Assembly (NCBI GenBank): GCA_041689205.1
Contig: JBDNGQ010000208.1
Location: 1-7,406, forward strand
From: JAVVEG01 sp041689205
GTDB lineage: Bacteria; Pseudomonadota; Gammaproteobacteria; Pseudomonadales; Pseudohongiellaceae
Length of the DNA: 7,406 nt
Direction: 5' to 3'
Below the pieces are notes generated by a model. It had not been told where the DNA came from, searched no databases, and saw only the letters and a program-made list of their open reading frames with translations. This document shows positions 1-5,230 of this stretch, piece after piece. The number at the start of each line of letters is the position of its first letter. Position 1 is the stretch's first letter. Both the position numbers and the translations under genes were made by a program.

Positions 1-1
1 C

Positions 2-181
2 CACGGACTGCTCAGCCTGGCCTTCGAAATTCATTATCGCAAGCATGAAATGCGTATCACCATAACGGCCAATGCTATCCGGATCGCCATTGAACCAGCC
101 TATGAAATGCCCATCTGCGTGGGCGTGAAGTCCGAGCGTTATTGGATGAAAGCCGGCGAGACACGAGAGTTCATGCTTTGA
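2..181 (+). CDS. C-terminal fragment of a GH65-family glycoside phosphorylase/hydrolase (5' end outside window)
   Basis: An open frame enters from the left edge and ends at TGA 179-181, giving 59 residues, beginning HGLLSLAFEIHYRKHE and ending GETREFML. The alternating beta-strand pattern resembles the small C-terminal beta-sandwich of GH65 enzymes (maltose, trehalose and kojibiose phosphorylases). In those proteins an L-x-F-x-(I/V)-x-(Y/F)-(R/K) strand is followed by a strand of alternating I/V/T residues, a P-(I/L)-x-V-x-V strand, and a final 'L/W-x-x-G' turn near the terminus. GH65 enzymes cleave alpha-linked disaccharides with phosphate or water in the cytoplasm. The catalytic (alpha/alpha)6 barrel lies upstream of the window, so neither activity nor substrate can be assigned. 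Recognition rests on the C-terminal domain alone; another carbohydrate enzyme with a similar beta-sandwich is possible. Confidence 0.6.
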   Translation, partial: HGLLSLAFEIHYRKHEMRITITANAIRIAIEPAYEMPICVGVKSERYWMKAGETREFML

Positions 182-185
182 AATC

Positions 186-205
186 ACCTGCGCAGGTCAG
201 CTGAC
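186..205. repeat. Two overlapping perfect palindromes just after the GH65 stop
   Basis: ACCTGCGCAGGT at 186-197 is a perfect 12-bp palindrome. GTCAGCTGAC at 196-205 is a perfect 10-bp palindrome that overlaps it by two bases. They begin five bases after the TGA of the upstream gene. They could be a dimeric-protein binding site or part of a 3'-end structure, but neither has a loop or T-tract as an intrinsic terminator would. No function is assigned. Confidence 0.35.
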
Positions 206-273
206 GGCCGCTCTGATGATGTACCGCTCCGCTGAAAATACCGGCATCGTGAGGATGACAGTTGCAGCGGCCG

Positions 274-292
274 GATCAGCGGCCTGATCTTT
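274..292 (+). terminator. Small hairpin followed by TTT; weak candidate terminator for the GH65 gene
   Basis: GATCAG (274-279) and CTGATC (284-289) form a perfect 6-bp stem with a CGGC tetraloop, and TTT follows at 290-292. The stem is short, only half GC, and the T-tract is only three bases, so it is a weak intrinsic terminator at best. It lies about 93 bases after the upstream stop and just before the next ORF. It is the only hairpin with trailing Ts that I see in this 117-base gap. Confidence 0.25.
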
Positions 293-298
293 AATCCT

Positions 299-889
299 GT
301 GGAATTTGATCCTGTAAAAAACGCTACCTTGAACCACAATCACGATGTGCGAGTAGCTACGAATTTTTCCGAGTTGGACAGTTGGGGAGCAGACTGTGAG
401 ACATTTCTTGCGGCTATCGGAGATTATGGTCTGTTCCCGCAGCGGCGAAATCTTGAAGCTGTTTCCGGCGTACAATTTCTCTCTACAGACAGTCTTCCAG
501 CAGCGCGCCGGTCAACCGTACGCGATATGTATTTCAAGCGACAACAGCGTTTAAAGACCGAGGGCCATGATCGCTACTCGGTTTTTGAGAACCCTGACGA
601 ATCAGAAGCGCTGCAGGGCATACAGACTGTCGATATGATGTTCGGCATGAACCTGCAGAAGGAGCGTTTCGCCAACCAGCAGCGCGACATGATCCACTGC
701 GTTCACGATAGTCAACGTGTGTTTTCAGTCATGCGTAATAGCTGGGTTCGCCTGGCACAACGAATTTTGACGGTTGCATCGCAAGAATCAGTACGACCTG
801 ATACAGCAGCTCCATCTGGCAATGGTCCTCGATCAGTTTACCGAGGGATAATCCGCCCGCACCTGTGCCGCAATTTCCTTTGCCTGTGA
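299..889 (+). CDS. Unrecognised hypothetical ORF, probably frameshifted near 770
   Basis: The frame runs from GTG 299 to TGA 887-889 (196 codons). I do not recognise the family. It is soluble-looking, with no signal peptide or membrane segment. The middle (about residues 75-157) is convincing protein: charged, with hydrophobics suggesting helices, including VDMMFGMNLQKERFANQQ. From residue 158 the frame turns Ser/Pro/Arg-rich and looks off-frame. The frame offset by one base instead reads RLHRKNQYDLIQQLHLAMVL and ends at TAA 849-851, giving a natural helical C-terminus. Removing one base near 770 would join them into a product of about 183 residues. The N-terminal third is also doubtful: there is no Shine-Dalgarno before GTG 299, and a competing frame is open from 357 to 551. 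It could be a recent pseudogene, a gene with a sequencing error, or intact with an odd tail. Confidence 0.4.
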   Translation: MEFDPVKNATLNHNHDVRVATNFSELDSWGADCETFLAAIGDYGLFPQRRNLEAVSGVQFLSTDSLPAARRSTVRDMYFKRQQRLKTEGHDRYSVFENPDESEALQGIQTVDMMFGMNLQKERFANQQRDMIHCVHDSQRVFSVMRNSWVRLAQRILTVASQESVRPDTAAPSGNGPRSVYRGIIRPHLCRNFLCL

Positions 890-895
890 AGATGC

Positions 896-2500
896 TCAAT
901 GAGCTGGGTCAATCGGTTGCAGGGTCAGCCGTGGCGCACGTCGAGCCTGGCTGCGCTGCTCGTAATCATAGGCGATCGCAATTAACTCAGGCTCCGAGAA
1001 AGCGGCGCCGATAAATGAAATGCCCACAGGCAGATCGTTAATGAAACCGGCAGGCACGGTGATGCTCGGGTAACCTGAAATCGCCGCCAGACTTGCGCTG
1101 GACACGTAGTTTACTGAGCCGCCGTTGTCGCCATTCTCCAGATCAATCTTCCAGCCCGGACCATTACTCGGTGCCACCAGTGCGTCGAGCTGTTCACTTT
1201 CCAACAGCTGATCCAATAAGCCCTTGCTGCTGAGTTTGCTGTAGCTGAGTGCCTCAAGATATTCAGGCTGGGTCAGGTCGCCCTTTTCCTGAGCCTGCAC
1301 AAATATCTCCTGGGCAAACCAGGGCATCTCCTGCTCGGCATTGGCTTCATTGAAAGCAATTAAACCGGCCAGACTCGTGGTTTCACCACCGCGCTGCGAC
1401 AGATACTGATTGATGCCGTTTTTGAATTCATAGAGTAAGACCTGGTACTCGGAGTTGCCCATTTCTGCAGGAATCTCAGGGTAGAGATCAACCAGGGTAG
1501 CGCCACCCGCGCGCAGCACCGCCAGTTGTAATTCCAGCAGCTGATCCACCGCCGGATTGCGGCCGCTCAGATGCCTGAGTACACCGATGCGTTTACCCTG
1601 CAGAGTGCCGGTCTGAAGATACGAGGTGTAGTCCAGAGCGCTGGTAGTCCGTTCACCGGTGATCGGATCGGCAGCATCCGCACCAGTCATGCCGCTGAGC
1701 ATGGCTGCGGCATCAGCCACACTGCGGGTCATCGGACCAGCGGTATCCTGACTGTGCGCGATCGGAATGATGCCGCTGCGTGATATCAGTCCCAGCGTAG
1801 GTTTGATGGAGACAATGCCATTGTTACTGGCCGGGCAGATCAGTGAGCCATCGGTTTCGGTGCCGACAGCCAATACGGTGAGATCTGCCGACACCGCTAC
1901 AGCGGAACCTGCACTGGAGCCACAGGGGGTAATTTCTGCGTTATAGGCATTAACGGTTTGACCGCCTCTGGCCGACCAACCGCTTGATGAGGTCACTGAA
2001 CGGAAATTGGCCCACTCGCTGAGATTAGCTTTGCCCAGGATGACGGCGCCCGCCGCACGTAACTGCTGGACCACAAAAGCATCCTGAGCGGGCATTGGCG
2101 CTTCCATCAATGCCAGGCTGCCGCCCGTGGACTTCATCTTGTCCGCGGTGTCGATATTGTCTTTGAGGAGCACGGGAATGCCGTGCAGCGGCGAGCGCAC
2201 AATGCCAGCGGCCCGTTCTTTATCGAGCTCTATCGCGATAGCCAGAGCGTCCGGGTTGATCTCAACCACGGCCAGTAACGCAGGGTTAAATGTCGCAATG
2301 CGCTCCAGGTAATGCCGGGTGAGTTCTTCGGCGCTGAGTTGATCCGCAGCCATTGCCTGCTGCAGAGTGCGGATGTCAGGGTCCTGCGGAACATCAAAGC
2401 GCGATGGCGTCGCTGTGCATGACAACAGGGTCAGGGCCAGCGCGCCTATCGCGAAGGGGGTGCGACAGAATGTAAAAATTCGCGAGCTGATTTCGGGCAT
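896..2500 (-). CDS. Amidase-signature (AS) family lipoprotein, peptide-amidase-like
   Basis: The 534-residue product hydrolyses amide bonds by the Ser-cisSer-Lys mechanism of the AS family. Residues 1-28 form a lipoprotein signal: basic start, hydrophobic segment, then lipobox L25-L26-S27-C28. Thr follows the Cys rather than Asp, which favours outer-membrane sorting if Enterobacterial rules apply. Catalytic residues by motif are Lys113 (LLKDNID), cis-Ser195 (CGSSAGSA) and nucleophile Ser219 (GTETDGS); the 24-residue Ser-Ser spacing matches the family. The CGSS and GTETDGS variants, the SQDTAGPM stretch and the C-terminal AxSEPELIAxAYxYEQR block match bacterial peptide amidases, which deamidate C-terminal peptide amides, better than GatA or fatty-acid amide hydrolases. 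Length fits the family. The ATG is preceded by AGGAAAGG with a 5-base spacer. The exact substrate cannot be read from the sequence. Confidence 0.93.
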   Translation of the reverse strand: MPEISSRIFTFCRTPFAIGALALTLLSCTATPSRFDVPQDPDIRTLQQAMAADQLSAEELTRHYLERIATFNPALLAVVEINPDALAIAIELDKERAAGIVRSPLHGIPVLLKDNIDTADKMKSTGGSLALMEAPMPAQDAFVVQQLRAAGAVILGKANLSEWANFRSVTSSSGWSARGGQTVNAYNAEITPCGSSAGSAVAVSADLTVLAVGTETDGSLICPASNNGIVSIKPTLGLISRSGIIPIAHSQDTAGPMTRSVADAAAMLSGMTGADAADPITGERTTSALDYTSYLQTGTLQGKRIGVLRHLSGRNPAVDQLLELQLAVLRAGGATLVDLYPEIPAEMGNSEYQVLLYEFKNGINQYLSQRGGETTSLAGLIAFNEANAEQEMPWFAQEIFVQAQEKGDLTQPEYLEALSYSKLSSKGLLDQLLESEQLDALVAPSNGPGWKIDLENGDNGGSVNYVSSASLAAISGYPSITVPAGFINDLPVGISFIGAAFSEPELIAIAYDYEQRSQARRAPRLTLQPIDPAH

Positions 2501-2505
2501 GGTTT

Positions 2506-2513
2506 CCTTTCCT
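2506..2513 (-). promoter_or_regulatory. Shine-Dalgarno of the amidase gene
   Basis: Read on the minus strand, AGGAAAGG lies five bases before the ATG at 2500-2498. It is a strong site and fixes the lipoprotein start. Confidence 0.7.
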
Positions 2514-2534
2514 GGTTGGGGTTACTCAGCCCGT

Positions 2535-2563
2535 GTTATACGACAGAGTGCTGCTTAACGGAA
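2535..2563 (-). promoter_or_regulatory. Candidate promoter for the amidase gene
   Basis: On the minus strand, TATAAC (2540-2535) is a good -10 hexamer (5 of 6 to TATAAT). A 17-base spacer separates it from TTCCGT (2563-2558), a poor -35. Transcription would start near 2528, leaving a leader of about 28 bases that holds the Shine-Dalgarno. The call rests mainly on the -10 and the spacing. Confidence 0.3.
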
Positions 2564-2669
2564 GCCCTCCGTATACTCTCAAGGCGCCCCGAAGCCGGTA
2601 ATCTGCCCGTTCAGCCGGACAGGTAATTCCACATTGTTCCAGCTTCGACGATGGCATACCATACGCGCC

Positions 2670-2698
2670 TTGCAAACTTCCATGCCTTTTTCTATGAA
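2670..2698 (+). promoter_or_regulatory. Candidate sigma70-type promoter for the MATE gene, very short leader
   Basis: TTGCAA (2670-2675) and TATGAA (2693-2698) are separated by exactly 17 bases; each matches the consensus at 4 of 6 positions. The predicted start is near 2704-2706, only about eight bases before the MATE ATG at 2713. No Shine-Dalgarno fits in that leader and none is visible further upstream, so the two observations agree with each other. Confidence 0.4.
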
Positions 2699-2712
2699 TC
2701 TGTAGCCATTTC

Positions 2713-4092
2713 ATGTTAGCTGAACGCCTGCATTACAACAGCGCCACCTTGCGCAGCCTGATGTCGATTGCACTGCCAATGGTGGTGTCGCAGGGTGCGT
2801 TTGCCGCAATGATTTTCACCGATCGTTTTTTTATGTCGAAGATTGATGCCACCCATATGGCCGCCTCGCTGGGCGGGGGGGTGGCAGTATTTTTTACCCT
2901 GTGCTTTTTCTCTGGGGTGATCTCCTATGGCAATGCGCTGGTAGCGCAATATCTGGGCGCAGGCGAGACCGCAAAATGCTCGCGGGTGGTAACGCAGGGT
3001 CTCGGTATGGGACTGCTGTGCCTGCCGTTGCTGTTCATCGTTGCGCTGGGCGTGCTGAGTCTTTTTGACGTGATGGGACATGACGCGGCCGTGCTGGAGT
3101 TGGAGCGCAGCTATTACATCATTCTGATGTCCGGCGCGCTGTTCAGTTTGTGGAAGGTCAGCCTGTCCTCTTATTTTGCAGGCATTGGCCGCACGCGCGT
3201 GGTAATGGTCTGCGATCTGGCCGGTCTGCTGTTGAATGTGCCGCTGTGCTGGGCGATGACTTTCGGTGAACTGGGCTTTCCTGCCCTGGGGATAGTGGGC
3301 GCTGGGATCAGCACGGTGGTTTCTGCAGTTTTCGCGCTGCTGTTGTTTTTCATTGCCTACTTCGCGAAGAAGAACCGCGAAGCCTTTCAGGTGATGCTCT
3401 CCTTCTACTTTGATAAGGCAATCATGCGGCGCTACCTGCGGCTGGGTCTGCCCTCCGGCGTGGAACTGTTCATGAATGTCGCCGCGTTTAATCTGTTCCT
3501 GTTGATGTTTCAGGGTTATGGCGTGGTCGAGGGTGCTGCGGCTGCCATTGTGCTCAACTGGGACATGCTCTCTTTTGTGCCCATGCTGGGATTGAATATC
3601 GGCGTGGTCAGTCTGATCGGACGATCGGTTGGTGCCAACAGCATGGAAAAAACCAACGAGGTTATTACTGCGGGCTTTTTGATCGCGGTGTTCTGGTCAT
3701 CGGCGCTGGCACTGGTGTTTATCGTGTTCCGCTTTCCACTGGTCGATCTGTTTGAACCGCCAGTTGGCGACTTCAGCGAAATTCGCGTATTAGCGACTTT
3801 TATGATGATCGGGCTGAGCTGCTACACCATGGCAGATGGCCTGATTCAGGTATCCGGCGGCGTGCTGCGCGGTGCTGGCGACACCCGTTGGGTGATGTGG
3901 GTATCGACGGCGCTGCACTGGGCGATGCTGATCTTTCAATATCTGGTGATCAAGGTCTGGCAGTTCGGGCCCAAGGCCTCCTGGCTGGTGTTCTGCGTGA
4001 TGATTCTGGCCATCGCCGCAGTCTTCCTGATGCGTCTGGCGTCCGGCCGCTGGCGCGATGCGGAGGCGTTGCGGCTGGTTATGGCGGAGTGA
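2713..4092 (+). CDS. MATE family multidrug/cation antiporter
   Basis: The 459-residue inner-membrane protein has about 12 hydrophobic segments in two related halves, each beginning with an L-P motif (IALPMVVSQ at 19-27, LGLPSGVEL at 244-252). Family marks include TDRFFMSKID near residue 36, RSVGANS at 304-310 and GGVLRGAGDTR at 382-392, the last being the classic MATE (Q/S)G-x-LRG-x-x-DT block. Asp37, Glu251 and Asp375 fall where NorM-type transporters carry cation-coupling acids, judged by alignment from memory. MATE proteins expel cationic drugs, dyes or metabolites in exchange for Na+ or H+; the substrate here is unknown. Length is typical. An in-frame stop at 2695-2697 rules out a longer protein. 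The start has no clear Shine-Dalgarno; Met17 (2761) is an alternative but would trim the first helix. The gene is divergent from the amidase and convergent with the next small gene. Confidence 0.95.
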   Translation: MLAERLHYNSATLRSLMSIALPMVVSQGAFAAMIFTDRFFMSKIDATHMAASLGGGVAVFFTLCFFSGVISYGNALVAQYLGAGETAKCSRVVTQGLGMGLLCLPLLFIVALGVLSLFDVMGHDAAVLELERSYYIILMSGALFSLWKVSLSSYFAGIGRTRVVMVCDLAGLLLNVPLCWAMTFGELGFPALGIVGAGISTVVSAVFALLLFFIAYFAKKNREAFQVMLSFYFDKAIMRRYLRLGLPSGVELFMNVAAFNLFLLMFQGYGVVEGAAAAIVLNWDMLSFVPMLGLNIGVVSLIGRSVGANSMEKTNEVITAGFLIAVFWSSALALVFIVFRFPLVDLFEPPVGDFSEIRVLATFMMIGLSCYTMADGLIQVSGGVLRGAGDTRWVMWVSTALHWAMLIFQYLVIKVWQFGPKASWLVFCVMILAIAAVFLMRLASGRWRDAEALRLVMAE

Positions 4093-4108
4093 ATCCTCCC
4101 TGGTAGCG

Positions 4109-4288
4109 TCAGATTCGCGTCCCTTCATCTGGTTCGCGCAGCTGTCCTTCTGTCATCAGGTAGAATTTTGTGTTACTCAAAAACCAGTCTTTCAAAGTAA
4201 GCCCCTCCTTAGCCAAAACAGAGTAAAGCCGCTTTTTAATTTCAGGTTCCACTTCGATAACTATCCGACCACTGCTGCCAATGCTCAT
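4109..4288 (-). CDS. Small ribbon-helix-helix-like protein (Arc/antitoxin-type fold), orphan
   Basis: The 59-residue product starts MSIGSSGRIVIEVEPEIKK. It has the ribbon-helix-helix layout: a short beta strand (GRIVIEVEP, about 7-15), a helix (EIKKRLYSVLAKEG, about 16-29), a TLKDW turn and a second helix (DWFLSNTKFYLMTEGQ, about 33-48). Such proteins dimerise, insert the strand into the DNA major groove and usually repress their own promoter; many are antitoxins. I recall similar short 'GRIVIE-x-x-P' proteins in Gammaproteobacteria that stand alone. No toxin gene adjoins it: the MATE gene converges, with 16 bases between stops, and the nuclease diverges. I chose ATG 4288 because the TTG two codons upstream adds only Leu-Trp. 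Ribosome-binding sequence is weak. Codons and composition resemble the neighbours. The DNA-binding role is inferred from fold pattern. Confidence 0.7.
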   Translation of the reverse strand: MSIGSSGRIVIEVEPEIKKRLYSVLAKEGLTLKDWFLSNTKFYLMTEGQLREPDEGTRI

Positions 4289-4303
4289 CCACAATCATCC
4301 GCT

Positions 4304-4331
4304 ATGTAATGTGCCTGATGTCATGTAACAT
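4304..4331. promoter_or_regulatory. Paired ATGTAA repeats and ATGTAACAT palindrome; candidate operator
   Basis: ATGTAATGT (4304-4312) and ATGTAACAT (4323-4331) share ATGTAA in direct orientation, 19 bases apart, about two helical turns. The second is palindromic around its central A, and sits inside GATGT/ACATC arms (4317-4321 and 4328-4332). The block lies 15-43 bases upstream of the ribbon-helix-helix start, where an autoregulatory operator would be expected. It is also upstream of the divergent nuclease gene. The function is inferred from position and repeat pattern only. Confidence 0.3.
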
Positions 4332-4384
4332 CGGACAAGGCTTTTTAGGTTGGGGTTTTAGAACAGCCCTGAACTCAGCATAGA

Positions 4385-4443
4385 CCGGATTTGCAGATTC
4401 CGCCAATCGGCGCCCGCCTCAGTTCGCATTGGCCGGATTGCAG
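4385..4443. repeat. Imperfect direct repeat CCGGATT(T)GCAG
   Basis: CCGGATTTGCAG (4385-4396) recurs as CCGGATTGCAG (4433-4443), 48 bases downstream with one T fewer. Between them CCAAT (4403-4407) and ATTGG (4428-4432) are inverted. The copies flank the leader of the nuclease gene. A regulatory role is possible but unsupported, and the match could be chance. I could not find a convincing promoter in 4332-4459. Confidence 0.2.
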
Positions 4444-4447
4444 CTCC

Positions 4448-4451
4448 AGGG
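4448..4451 (+). promoter_or_regulatory. Shine-Dalgarno that fixes the nuclease start
   Basis: AGGG lies eight bases before ATG 4460. It supports this internal ATG over the in-frame TTG at 4391, which would place 23 extra non-signal residues ahead of the signal peptide. Confidence 0.5.
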
Positions 4452-4459
4452 ACAGAATC

Positions 4460-5185
4460 ATGCCGCGACTGTTATACCCATCTTTCCAGCTAATCCTGCT
4501 TGCGGTCTCACTATGCCTTTCCCCTGGCGCCTGGTCTCATGGCGGCGGGCTGGACAAAGAGGGCGGCCATACTGACAGCAAAACCGGCTTTTATCACTGC
4601 CACAGCGCTGCCTGTTTTGAAGCGTATGGCGACTCTGTTGGGCAGATCGGAGATGACAGCGAAGGCGCGCCGTTTGTCACTCTTTACGACCGAGCCGAGT
4701 GGCCTCACTGGATTGATGAGGACAGCGACTGTCAGGATGCCCGCGCAGAAGTGCTGATCCGGGACAGTCTGGTTGCGGTAACTTTTGCGGACAACAAAAA
4801 GTGCACGGTGGAGACGGGTCTGTGGCGGGATCCCTACACGGGAGCTCACCACACGAGCGCGGCAGTAATGGACATTGATCATATCGTGCCGCTCAAGTGG
4901 GCGCATGGTCACGGTGGAGACAGATGGGCGCGACCTCAGAAACGGCTGTTCGCAAATGATCTGATCAACCTGGTGCCAGTTGCTGCGTCCGTGAACCGAC
5001 AAAAAGGCTCGAAAGGGCCGGACGATTGGATGCCCTCGTCTCAGGCGCACAAGTGCGACTATCTGGGAAAATTTATAGCGGTGCTCGATGCCTACCAGTT
5101 GCGTTTCGTCAACGTGGAGCTCATCGCGTTGCAGAAAGATTTTCAAGCATGCAGGTTTTCGTCAGGACTAAACAACTCGGGTTAG
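4460..5185 (+). CDS. Secreted HNH endonuclease (DUF1524/GmrSD-type) with N-terminal YHYH-type His motif
   Basis: The 241-residue product begins with a Sec signal peptide: MPRLLYPSF, hydrophobic LILLAVSLCL, then cleavage likely after AWS at residue 26. A His-rich motif follows (HGGGLD at 27-32, GGH at 35-37, YHCH at 45-48), resembling the metal-binding-looking motif of YHYH-domain proteins. The C-terminal half is a beta-beta-alpha metal nuclease of the HNH/DUF1524 type: DIDHIVPL (138-145, with Asp140-His141), FANDLIN (164-170), NRQKGSKGP (179-187) and DDW. In this family the DH histidine is the general base, and the later Asn and His/Asn residues hold the divalent metal. A secreted nuclease could degrade extracellular DNA for nutrients; that role is inferred. 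ATG 4460 has AGGG at 4448-4451, eight bases upstream, and gives a proper signal peptide, so I prefer it to the TTG at 4391. The isomerase gene follows on the same strand. Confidence 0.9.
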   Translation: MPRLLYPSFQLILLAVSLCLSPGAWSHGGGLDKEGGHTDSKTGFYHCHSAACFEAYGDSVGQIGDDSEGAPFVTLYDRAEWPHWIDEDSDCQDARAEVLIRDSLVAVTFADNKKCTVETGLWRDPYTGAHHTSAAVMDIDHIVPLKWAHGHGGDRWARPQKRLFANDLINLVPVAASVNRQKGSKGPDDWMPSSQAHKCDYLGKFIAVLDAYQLRFVNVELIALQKDFQACRFSSGLNNSG

Positions 5186-5190
5186 CGAGC

Positions 5191-5195
5191 AAGGA
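5191..5195 (+). promoter_or_regulatory. Shine-Dalgarno AAGGA pointing to a non-ATG start of the isomerase
   Basis: AAGGA sits six bases after the nuclease stop. It is 35 bases from the first canonical ATG (5231), far too distant, but exactly eight bases from the in-frame ATC at 5204 and two from ATA at 5198. This placement is the main reason to suspect that translation starts upstream of 5231. Confidence 0.45.
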
Positions 5196-5230
5196 CTATA
5201 AAAATCAAAACACTTTCTATCTGGCTGGGG

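Noticed and set aside
197..475. Minus-strand ORF of 92 codons opposite the orphan ORF
   Set aside because: No signal, motif or ribosome site supports it. I considered it because the plus-strand frame there is weak, but found nothing better.
2526..2714. Small minus-strand ORF (62 codons) in the amidase-MATE gap
   Set aside because: No Shine-Dalgarno, no recognisable motif, and it overlaps the candidate promoters in both directions.
2716..3081. Minus-strand ORF inside the MATE gene (121 codons, His/Gln-rich)
   Set aside because: The composition is what the antisense of a Leu/Val-rich membrane protein gives; the MATE reading is unambiguous.
4092..4116. GAATC/GATTC inverted pair between the MATE and ribbon-helix-helix stops, considered as a terminator
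   Set aside because: Only five pairs with a long loop and no T-tract.
4109..4288. Toxin-antitoxin operon
   Set aside because: The small gene looks antitoxin-like, but no toxin ORF lies next to it on the same strand, so a module cannot be claimed.
4391..4459. Extended TTG start for the nuclease
   Set aside because: It adds 23 residues ahead of a complete signal peptide and has no Shine-Dalgarno, whereas ATG 4460 has AGGG at eight bases.
4511..5146. Long minus-strand ORF (211 codons) opposite the nuclease gene
   Set aside because: It is a codon-bias shadow: the plus strand encodes a clear signal peptide and HNH motifs over the same bases, and the antisense product shows no recognisable motif or start context.
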